Shown here: one piece after another, positions 1-5,809 of the stretch
Position numbering within the stretch: the stretch's first letter is position 1
How the letters are laid out: every line of letters begins with the position of its first letter
Assembly (NCBI GenBank): GCA_044223515.1
Contig: JBGALV010000106.1
Location: 1 to 15,068, forward strand
Direction of reading: 5' to 3'
DNA: 15,068 nucleotides
Origin: SHVZ01 sp044223515
GTDB taxonomy: Bacteria; Pseudomonadota; Alphaproteobacteria; SHVZ01
The notes under the pieces: generated by a model
What the model saw: the letters and a program-made list of their open reading frames with translations, nothing else
What the model was told of the DNA's origin: nothing
Database searches by the model: none
Program-made: the position numbers and the translations under genes

Positions 1-76
1 CGCGGGTCAGGCTGCCGTGGCGGCCCGCGGCTTCGAAGGCCCGGAGCTGGGTGAGGGAACGGAGATGGCGACGCAT
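1..76 (-). CDS. LysR-family transcriptional regulator, N-terminal fragment (cut by window edge)
   Basis: Only 25 codons are present, starting at the ATG complementary to 74-76 and running off the left edge. The translation includes SLTQLRAFEAAGRHGSLTR, which is the start of the winged helix-turn-helix of LysR regulators; the 'LRAFEAA-RHGS-T' pattern is typical of the GcvA/AmpR branch. The family binds DNA as a dimer or tetramer and commonly controls a divergently transcribed gene. An AGG on the minus strand about 12 bases before the ATG could be a weak ribosome binding site. The start of a possible divergent gene lies at 157. The ligand and target cannot be inferred because the effector domain is outside the window. 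Confidence 0.85.
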   Translation of the reverse strand, partial: MRRHLRSLTQLRAFEAAGRHGSLTR

Positions 77-156
77 CGCTTGATATTACCTGAAATCATA
101 TCTTTCGGGAAGGAAGATCGTTTGTAGATCAATGGCTTCAAGGTCAGTTTCGGGAT

Positions 157-243
157 ATGAAGCTGCCCGATGAGCGAGGTTTCCTCGACCTCCTGACCGC
201 GATGGTCGACCCGAGGTTCAACCATCCGCCCGAGGCGCCGGTC
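157..243 (+). pseudogene. Possible truncated 5' remnant of a gene divergent from the LysR regulator
   Basis: An ATG at 157 opens a frame whose first 29 codons end in G or C in 25 cases, as real genes here do. That pattern breaks near position 243, just where the convergent DUF1194 gene's stop codon lies (242). After that the frame continues to 378 only as the antisense shadow of DUF1194, with mixed third positions. The peptide starts MKLPDERGFLDLLTAMVDPR and I do not recognise it. A LysR gene starts 81 bases away on the other strand, which is the usual position for a target gene. It may be a decayed or truncated target, a real 73-residue protein, or chance. Confidence 0.25.
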
Positions 244-1066
244 AGTAGGGCGACTGGTAGCGCCGTTGCCAGAATTCTCGGCTCTGTCTTTCGCCGATGT
301 CGCAACCGGGCGGGTAGGCGGCGGAGGCCAGCCGAACCGACGACGGCAGCTCGGCCCATCGCGCATGGGGCGAGGTGAGGTCTGCGATCTCGATGATCAT
401 CTTCTTCCGAATCGCCTCGGCGAAGGATTCGAAGCCGTCGGCGACGACGATGAAGGCGCCGGGGCCGCCGATCACACAGTGCTGAAAGTAGAGGTCGAGG
501 TCCGCGAGCTGCGGGAAGCCGGTCACGTTCGGGCGGTTGTTGATGATCGGCACGCCGTTGATGGTGATGCCGCGGGCGATCGCGTTCTCACGCGAGCTGT
601 CGATCAGCTGGCCGGCATTGTTCGGACCGTCGCCCGAGATGTCGAGGACGCGGCGGTGGCCTTCGTAGGCACGGCCGTACATCGGCACCGCGTAGTCCAT
701 CGCGCCCGAGATCGAGGTCGACATCGCCGAGCGGATCGGGAACGAGGCAAGCTTTGCCGCCGCGGCTTTCGCCGTCGCCTCGTCCTCGATGATCGTCCAG
801 TCGAGCAGGAGGCGCTTGGTCTCCGGACCCGACCATTCGAAATAGGCGATCGCGATCTTGCCCTCGATGCCCGAACGGATCGCTTTCAGCACCTCGGGAT
901 CGTGGAGGGCCTTGATGTAGCCCTCGCGCTGAAGCTTGCCTTCCTCCGCGTCGACCGAGCCCGAGATGTCGATGGCGAGCACCAGCTCGAGATCGACGCG
1001 CTCTATCGCCGCGGCGGCACCGATGGTCAGGATGAAGGTGAGCAGCACCACGAGCGCGCGGCGCAT
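242..1066 (-). CDS. DUF1194 family secreted VWA-like protein
   Basis: A 274-residue protein with a signal peptide (hydrophobic residues 4-20, GAAAA before the likely cleavage point) and a single von Willebrand factor A-like domain. The MIDAS metal-site motif DISGS is at residues 33-37. A candidate MIDAS Thr is at about residue 117 (MSTSISGA), and a DISGDGPNN segment at 142-150 supplies later acidic residues. These match the DUF1194 family, which is predicted to be periplasmic and has no established function that I know of. The start has a strong ribosome binding site (GGAGAGG about 3 bases before the ATG). It lies 36 bp downstream of recX on the same strand and may be cotranscribed with it, though no functional link is evident. 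A role in divalent-metal-dependent protein binding is inferred from the fold only. Confidence 0.85.
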   Translation of the reverse strand: MRRALVVLLTFILTIGAAAAIERVDLELVLAIDISGSVDAEEGKLQREGYIKALHDPEVLKAIRSGIEGKIAIAYFEWSGPETKRLLLDWTIIEDEATAKAAAAKLASFPIRSAMSTSISGAMDYAVPMYGRAYEGHRRVLDISGDGPNNAGQLIDSSRENAIARGITINGVPIINNRPNVTGFPQLADLDLYFQHCVIGGPGAFIVVADGFESFAEAIRKKMIIEIADLTSPHARWAELPSSVRLASAAYPPGCDIGERQSREFWQRRYQSPY

Positions 1067-1102
1067 CGGCCTCTCCGTCGAACGACGCCGCGAAGTCTGC
1101 GC

Positions 1103-1666
1103 CTATCCGGCCTCGGCGATCAAGGCGTCGAGTGCGTCGGTCGATTCGGCGAGGATCACCTTGCGTGCGATGTCGTAGCCGAAGCCGGCGCGGCCGATGA
1201 CCGCGAGGTCGCGTTCGCGATGGTCGCTTCGCTGCGCGGCCGGCCGGTACGGTCCGATGCGGCGGCGCCGCGCCAAGGTCGCAGCCGCGCTCAGCTCCTC
1301 GGCCGGCGTGCGCGTCGGTGCCAGCGTCTCGTCGATGACCTCGCGCCCGACGCCCTTCATCTTGAGCTTCTCCGAGATCGCGCGGGCCGAACGGCCTTGG
1401 CGGCGAAGGCTGGCGGTGCGGGCCTCGGCATAGGCCTTGTCGTCGAGAAGGCCGGATCGCAGGTAGCGCTGGATCAGCGCCTCGATCCAGGCGGCTCCTT
1501 CCTCGCGGTCCGTGTCATGGGCCCGCGCCGACTTCTCGACCTTGCGGAGAAGCACGCGCCTTAGGCTCTCCGCCGAGGCGGCGAAGCGCTCGAGATAGGC
1601 GAGTGCCGCGCGCTCCAGATAGGCGGGCGAGACCTTGCGCGGCGGCTTGCGTGGCGCGGCTGGCAT
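1103..1666 (-). CDS. recX: Regulatory protein RecX
   Basis: A 187-residue helical protein of the RecX family, which binds RecA filaments and limits RecA activity in recombination and SOS induction. Family features visible are the N-terminal repeat unit ALAYLERFAASAESLRRVL (about residues 14-32) and the central block with LLDDKAYAEA followed by RRQGRSARAISEKLKMKGV. A C-terminal helical unit ends the protein. I chose the ATG at 1666 because the domain begins shortly after it. A longer frame exists up to 1789 but would run across the divergent permease start and adds an unrelated arginine-rich leader. No recA is in the window, so recX stands apart from it here, as is common in alphaproteobacteria. 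The ribosome binding site is weak. The DUF1194 gene follows after 36 bp. Confidence 0.85.
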   Translation of the reverse strand: MPAAPRKPPRKVSPAYLERAALAYLERFAASAESLRRVLLRKVEKSARAHDTDREEGAAWIEALIQRYLRSGLLDDKAYAEARTASLRRQGRSARAISEKLKMKGVGREVIDETLAPTRTPAEELSAAATLARRRRIGPYRPAAQRSDHRERDLAVIGRAGFGYDIARKVILAESTDALDALIAEAG

Positions 1667-1730
1667 GAGCGGACGGTGCCACGGGTAGGCCCCTTGAGGC
1701 GAGACCTTCACGCGCCTATGGTCCGGCCCC

Positions 1731-2546
1731 ATGCCCGACACTTCGCCGCCGCGCCGCGCCCTCGATCCGCGCCCGCTTGGGGCCATCAACTGGATCGGCC
1801 TCTGGACCCTCTACCAGAAAGAGGTCTGGCGCTTCTTCAAGGTAGGCACCCAGACGGTCGCGGCACCGGTGGTGACGACGCTTCTGTTCCTCACGGTCTT
1901 CGTGCTGGCGATGGGCCGTGGCGGCACGATGGTCGGCGACGTGCCGTTCATGCTGTTCCTGGCGCCGGGCCTGGTGATGATGGCGATCACCCAGAACGCC
2001 TTCGCCAACACCTCGTCCACGATCATGATCGGCAAGGTCCAGGGCAACATCGTCGACGTGCTGCTGCCGCCGCTGGGGCCGGGCGAGCTCGTGCTCGCCT
2101 GGGTCGCAGGCGGCGTGACGCGCGGCCTCGTCGTCGGCATCGCTACCGCGACTGCGATGTGGATCGTGGTGCCCTTCCAGATGCCGCATCCGGCGTTCGC
2201 GGTCTTCTACGCGATCGCGGGCTCGCTGATGCTGGCGCTGCTGGGCGTGCTCGGCGGGCTCTGGGCCGAGAAGTTCGACCATCTGTCGGCGATGACGAAC
2301 TTCGTCATCACGCCGCTGGCGTTTCTTTCGGGGACCTTCTACTCGGTCGAGCGCCTGCCCGAGGCGTGGCGCTTCATCGCGCACCTGAACCCGTTCTTCT
2401 ACATGATCGACGGGTTCCGCTACGGCTTCATCGGCCACGCGGACGGCGACCTCGCGATCGGGGTCGCCGTCCTGGCGCTGATCAATCTGGCGCTGTGGCT
2501 CGTCGTCGACGGACTGGTGCGGCGCGGCTATCGCTTAAAAGCTTAG
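1731..2546 (+). CDS. ABC-2 type transporter permease
   Basis: A 271-residue integral membrane protein with about six hydrophobic segments (roughly residues 42-61, 72-91, 119-147, 154-178, 190-205 and 241-262). It carries the ABC-2 membrane-domain signature close to the C-terminus (LNPFFYMIDGFRYGF, 219-233). This resembles the YadH/NodJ branch of export permeases, which move polysaccharides, lipids or drugs across the inner membrane with a separate ATPase subunit. No ATP-binding subunit is encoded anywhere in the window, so the partner must be elsewhere. The gene starts 64 bp from the divergent recX start, leaving little space for two promoters. Its TAG stop overlaps the TAA of the convergent next gene by 4 nt. 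The substrate cannot be inferred. Confidence 0.88.
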   Translation: MPDTSPPRRALDPRPLGAINWIGLWTLYQKEVWRFFKVGTQTVAAPVVTTLLFLTVFVLAMGRGGTMVGDVPFMLFLAPGLVMMAITQNAFANTSSTIMIGKVQGNIVDVLLPPLGPGELVLAWVAGGVTRGLVVGIATATAMWIVVPFQMPHPAFAVFYAIAGSLMLALLGVLGGLWAEKFDHLSAMTNFVITPLAFLSGTFYSVERLPEAWRFIAHLNPFFYMIDGFRYGFIGHADGDLAIGVAVLALINLALWLVVDGLVRRGYRLKA

Positions 2547-2989
2547 ACCGCCGTTCCCATCTTGCAGAGGTTCCAGCTCTTCCCCTTGAGCCCGTAGGTC
2601 GCGAGGATCTTGTCGGCGCCCGAGGAGGTGATGACGACACGGAGCTTCGCGGCATCGCCGCAAGGGGCGGCCGACCGAGCGGTCGCGGGCACCTTCTTGG
2701 TCGCGGCGCAGTCGATCGCGGCTTGAGGCAGCGTGGTGAGCGCCTTCAGCGGCTTGCCGTTGACGACGGCCTGGTAGTCGGTCGGCGTGCCGCCCTTGAC
2801 CGTCGCCATCATCTCGATGCGGCCGAAGCGGCTCTTGTACATGCCGGACTCCTGCTCGCCGTCCCCCATGCCTTGGGCGATCGGGCGGAAGTCGATGGCG
2901 GCACAGGACGGCGGGCCCTTCTTGTCGGCGGCGAGTGCCGGGGACGCCAGAAGCGCCACGCCGAGACCGAGGGCGAGGAAAAGACGCAT
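2543..2989 (-). CDS. Small secreted protein of unknown family, four cysteines
   Basis: A 148-residue protein with a clear signal peptide: MRLFLALGLGVALLASPALA followed by ADKK, cleavage most likely after residue 20. The mature part is about 128 residues and contains four cysteines (29, 94, 110, 142), which could form two disulfides in the periplasm. I do not recognise the family; a segment MYKSRFGRIEMMATVKGG (50-67) is the most distinctive. The ATG at 2989 is preferred over an upstream in-frame ATG at 3022 because it begins the signal peptide and has GGAG 8 bases upstream. It is divergent from the DUF1223 gene, sharing a 120-bp promoter region. Its stop codon overlaps the ABC permease stop. 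Function unknown. Confidence 0.7.
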   Translation of the reverse strand: MRLFLALGLGVALLASPALAADKKGPPSCAAIDFRPIAQGMGDGEQESGMYKSRFGRIEMMATVKGGTPTDYQAVVNGKPLKALTTLPQAAIDCAATKKVPATARSAAPCGDAAKLRVVITSSGADKILATYGLKGKSWNLCKMGTAV

Positions 2990-3057
2990 GGGATTTCTCC
3001 AAGGAGGACGGGGTGGGGACACTTAAGTCATCGCTCTCCCGAGGGTAGCCCGCAAGC

Positions 3058-3075
3058 CGTCACCCGAACGTGACG
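3058..3075. promoter_or_regulatory. Perfect inverted repeat in a divergent promoter region (candidate operator)
   Basis: CGTCAC, a 6-nt spacer, then GTGACG: a perfect 6-bp dyad in the 120 bp between two divergent genes for secreted proteins, centred about 43 bp before the DUF1223 ATG and 77 bp before the other ATG. Size and position suit a dimeric regulator. There is no adjacent regulator gene to assign it to, and a 12-bp dyad can occur by chance in GC-rich DNA. Confidence 0.3.
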
Positions 3076-3109
3076 CGGCGTCTCGGTGCGGCGCGGGTTA
3101 ACATCGGGC

Positions 3110-3799
3110 ATGCGCTTCCTCGCTCCTTCGCTCGCGGCCCTCGCCATGCTGATTTCCGCCGAATCGGCCCGTGCCGACGGCCCCGTCCTGATCGAGCTGT
3201 TCACTTCCCAGGGCTGCAATTCCTGTCCGCCGGCGGACGCCTTTCTCGGCGACCTCGCCAGGCGGAAGGACGTGGTCGCTCTCGCCTTTCACGTCGACTA
3301 CTGGGACCAGCTCGGCTGGAAGGATCCCTTCGCCGACGCCGCCTGGACCAAGCGCCAGCGGCAGTATTCGCGCTCGCTGCGCACGACGCAGATCTATACG
3401 CCCCAGATGGTGGTCGACGGCGGAGAGCATGCCGTCGGATCGGACCGCGGATCGGTCGAGCGCCTGGTCGGCGCCGCGGCGAAGCGGGCGCGGCCCAAGG
3501 TCGAGCTCACACGCGCGGCCGGCGGCCTCGACCTGAAGGTCGACGGTCAGGGCGAGGGCGAGATCTGGATCGTCGGCTACGATCCGAAGCACGAGACCAA
3601 GGTCGCGCGCGGCGAGAACGCCGGCAAGACGCTCGCCGAATTCAACGTCGTCCGCGGCATCAGGCAGGTCGAGGGCTGGAAGGGCGGAGCGCTCGAGCGG
3701 CGCCTCGCCTCGGCCGAGCTTCCGCCGGGCGCTGCCTACGCCGTGCTGGTCCAGGAAGCCGGTCTCGGCCGGGTGCTCGCGGTCGCGACGACGCCCTAG
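3110..3799 (+). CDS. DUF1223 domain secreted thioredoxin-fold protein
   Basis: A 229-residue protein with a signal peptide (residues 1-22, ending ARA before DGPV) and a DUF1223 domain. The hallmark segment is at 26-43: VLIELFTSQGCNSCPPAD, with a CNSC motif (36-39) where thioredoxins have CxxC. The region TTQIYTPQMVVDGG, with a proline like the cis-proline of thioredoxin folds, further supports this fold. A redox or disulfide role in the periplasm is plausible but unproven; the family has no firm function. The ATG at 3110 is chosen because it begins the signal peptide; a GTG at 3086 in the same frame would add a polar leader. No strong ribosome binding site is visible. The TAG stop is shared palindromically (CTAG) with the htpG stop. 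Confidence 0.85.
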   Translation: MRFLAPSLAALAMLISAESARADGPVLIELFTSQGCNSCPPADAFLGDLARRKDVVALAFHVDYWDQLGWKDPFADAAWTKRQRQYSRSLRTTQIYTPQMVVDGGEHAVGSDRGSVERLVGAAAKRARPKVELTRAAGGLDLKVDGQGEGEIWIVGYDPKHETKVARGENAGKTLAEFNVVRGIRQVEGWKGGALERRLASAELPPGAAYAVLVQEAGLGRVLAVATTP

Positions 3800-5688
3800 A
3801 CGGCGAGTCCGCGCTCCATCATCGCCCCGAGCCTCTTCGCGAAGGCGCGCGGATCGGCGACCGGCTCGCCTTCGAGAAGGCGGGCCTGGTCGAGCAGCAG
3901 ATGGGCCGCTTCCTCCAGCACGCCGGAAGCGCCGTCCTTGCCGGTCATCTCGGCCAGCTTCTTCACCAGCTGGTGCTTCGGGTTCAGCTCGAGCACGCGC
4001 TTCAGCGCCTTGTCGAGCTGCTTGTGCTGGCGAAGCAGGCGCTCGAGGCGCATGTCGAGATCCCCGTCGGCGGCGACCAGGCAGACCGCGGAGTCGGTGA
4101 GGCGGGAGGAGACGCGGACGTCCTTCACCTCCTCGCCGAGCGCCAGCTTGAACAGGGCCAGCAGCGCGCCGAGCTCGGCGGGCGTCTCCTCCGGCTTCGC
4201 GTCGTCCTTGGCCTCGCCCTTGACCTTGTCGAGGTCGATCGAGCCGCGGGTCGCGGACTTGAACGGCTTGCCTTCGTAGTCGCCGACCGTCGGCAGCCAG
4301 AACTCGTCGACCGCGTCGGTCAGCTGCAGCACCTCGACGCCCTTGGCGGCGAAACCTTCGAGCTGCGGGCTGGCGCGGAGCGCCTCCAGGTCGTCGCCGC
4401 TCGCGGTGTAGATCGCATCCTGGCCTTCCTTCATCCGCCCGATGTACTCGTCGAGCGTCACCGGCCTGTCGGAGGCGGTCGAGTGGAAACGGGCGAGCTT
4501 GAGCAGCTCCTTCCGGTGGTCGTCCTTGTCCTCGTAAAGGCCCTCTTTGAGCACGGCGCCGAAGTTCTGCCAGAAGGTGAGGTAGGACTCGGGATCGTCC
4601 TTCGCCTTCTTGGTCAGTTCCGACAACACCTTTCGCGTGAGGCCGGAGCGGATCTTGGCGAGCAGCGGATTCCTCTGCAGCAGCTCGCGGCTGACGTTGA
4701 GCGGCAGGTCCGGCGTGTCGACGACGCCTTGCAGGAAGCGGAGCCAAGCGGGCAGCAGGTCCTTGGCATCGTCGGTGATGAAGACGCGCTTCAGGTACAG
4801 CTTCACCCGGTGGCGGCGATCCGGATTGAACAGATCGACGGGACGCGAGCCCGGCACATAGAGAAGCGCGGTGTACTCGATCGTGCCTTCGGCGCGGTGA
4901 TGGACGGTGAGCCACGGCGCGTCCATCGCATGCGCGACGTGACGGTAGAATTCCGTGTACTGAGCCTCGGTGATCTCGCTCTTCGGCTTCTGCCAGAGCG
5001 CTGAGCCGTCGTTGAGGGAACTCGTGTCGGCGCCGACCCGGAGCTCGACCGGTACCGCGACGTGGTCGGAGTAGCGGCGGACGACTTCCTTGATCTTGTA
5101 GTCGGAGAGGAATTCGTCCTCGTCCGCCTTGAGGTGCATGACCACGTCGGTGCCGGCACCGTCGCGCTCGGCCGCCGAAACCGTGAACTCGCCCTTGCCG
5201 TCGGAGGTCCAGCGATGTGCTTCGGTCTCGCCGGCGCGCTTCGAGATGACGTCGACCTTATCGGCGACCATGAAGGCCGAGTAGAAGCCGACGCCGAACT
5301 GGCCGATCAGGCTGACGTCCTTCTTGGCGTCGCCGCTCAGGCCCTTGAGGAAGGCGGAGGTACCGGAGCGGGCGATGGTGCCGAGGTTCTTTACCAGGTC
5401 GTCGCGGGTCATGCCGATGCCGTTGTCGGAGACGGTCAGCGTCCGGTTCGGCTTGTCGATGGTCAGGATGATCTTGAACGGCTGGTCTGAAGGCGCCAGG
5501 TCCGGCTTGGTCTGGGCCTCGTAGCGCAGCCGGTCGCAGGCATCGGCTGCGTTGGAGATCAGCTCGCGGAGGAAGATCTCCTTCTCGCTGTAAAGCGAGT
5601 GGGCGACGATATCGAGGAGCCGGCTGACTTCAGCCTGGAAGCTCAGCTTCTCCTCGGGAGCGGGCGTGGCGGCGGCGGTCTCGGTCAT
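3796..5688 (-). CDS. htpG: Molecular chaperone HtpG (bacterial Hsp90)
   Basis: A 630-residue cytosolic ATP-dependent chaperone, full length for the family. The N-terminal GHKL ATPase shows ELISNAADA with the catalytic Glu42 and Mg-binding Asn46, DNGIGM (88-93), GTIARSGT (103-110) and the lid/glycine motif GQFGVGFYSAF (129-139). The middle domain contains the RVFITDDAKDLLPAWLRFLQ and NVSRELLQ segments, and the C-terminal dimerisation domain ends in GLAV. The ATG at 5688 is selected because the family's start falls here; a longer frame to 5913 would cross the helicase promoter and start. A sigma-32-like promoter lies about 34 nt before the expected transcript start-to-ATG leader, at 5729-5756. 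Its TAG stop overlaps the DUF1223 stop by 4 nt. No substitutions of key residues are apparent. Confidence 0.97.
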   Translation of the reverse strand: MTETAAATPAPEEKLSFQAEVSRLLDIVAHSLYSEKEIFLRELISNAADACDRLRYEAQTKPDLAPSDQPFKIILTIDKPNRTLTVSDNGIGMTRDDLVKNLGTIARSGTSAFLKGLSGDAKKDVSLIGQFGVGFYSAFMVADKVDVISKRAGETEAHRWTSDGKGEFTVSAAERDGAGTDVVMHLKADEDEFLSDYKIKEVVRRYSDHVAVPVELRVGADTSSLNDGSALWQKPKSEITEAQYTEFYRHVAHAMDAPWLTVHHRAEGTIEYTALLYVPGSRPVDLFNPDRRHRVKLYLKRVFITDDAKDLLPAWLRFLQGVVDTPDLPLNVSRELLQRNPLLAKIRSGLTRKVLSELTKKAKDDPESYLTFWQNFGAVLKEGLYEDKDDHRKELLKLARFHSTASDRPVTLDEYIGRMKEGQDAIYTASGDDLEALRASPQLEGFAAKGVEVLQLTDAVDEFWLPTVGDYEGKPFKSATRGSIDLDKVKGEAKDDAKPEETPAELGALLALFKLALGEEVKDVRVSSRLTDSAVCLVAADGDLDMRLERLLRQHKQLDKALKRVLELNPKHQLVKKLAEMTGKDGASGVLEEAAHLLLDQARLLEGEPVADPRAFAKRLGAMMERGLAV

Positions 5689-5728
5689 TGCGCGATTCTC
5701 TGCGAACGTCGGGGTCAAACGCCGCCAC

Positions 5729-5756
5729 ATATGGGAATGACCCTTGTCTCCGCAAG
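5729..5756 (-). promoter_or_regulatory. Probable sigma-32 (RpoH) heat-shock promoter of htpG
   Basis: Read on the minus strand, CTTGCGG (5756-5750), a 13-nt spacer, and TCCCATAT (5736-5729). The second box matches the E. coli sigma-32 -10 consensus CCCCATNT at 7 of 8 positions and the first matches CTTGAAA at 4 of 7, with spacing inside the accepted 11-16. Transcription would start near 5722 and give a leader of roughly 35 nt. htpG is a classic RpoH target, so position and gene agree. Confidence 0.65.
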
Positions 5757-5758
5757 GG
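5741..5758. repeat. Inverted repeat CCCTTG-N6-CAAGGG between htpG and the helicase
   Basis: A perfect 6-bp dyad with a 6-nt centre. One arm contains the CTTG of the proposed htpG -35 box. It is not CIRCE-like (that is TTAGCACTC-N9-GAGTGCTAA). It could be an operator, or a small hairpin in the helicase leader, or chance. Confidence 0.3.
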
Positions 5759-5809
5759 ATCTCTCGCGCCTCCTTGCAGACCGGCCCCGGAAGCCCGATC
5801 TTCGAAACC

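Noticed and set aside
1667..1789. Longer RecX N-terminus
   Set aside because: Forty-one extra residues without family similarity, overlapping the start of the divergent permease.
1676..3073. Long plus-strand open frame of 465 codons
   Set aside because: It lies out of frame over the ABC permease and antisense to the secreted-protein gene; the translation is Arg/Ala-rich low-complexity text typical of GC-rich shadows.
3070..5004. 644-codon plus-strand open frame
   Set aside because: It runs out of frame over DUF1223 and antisense to htpG, both of which show clear family motifs.
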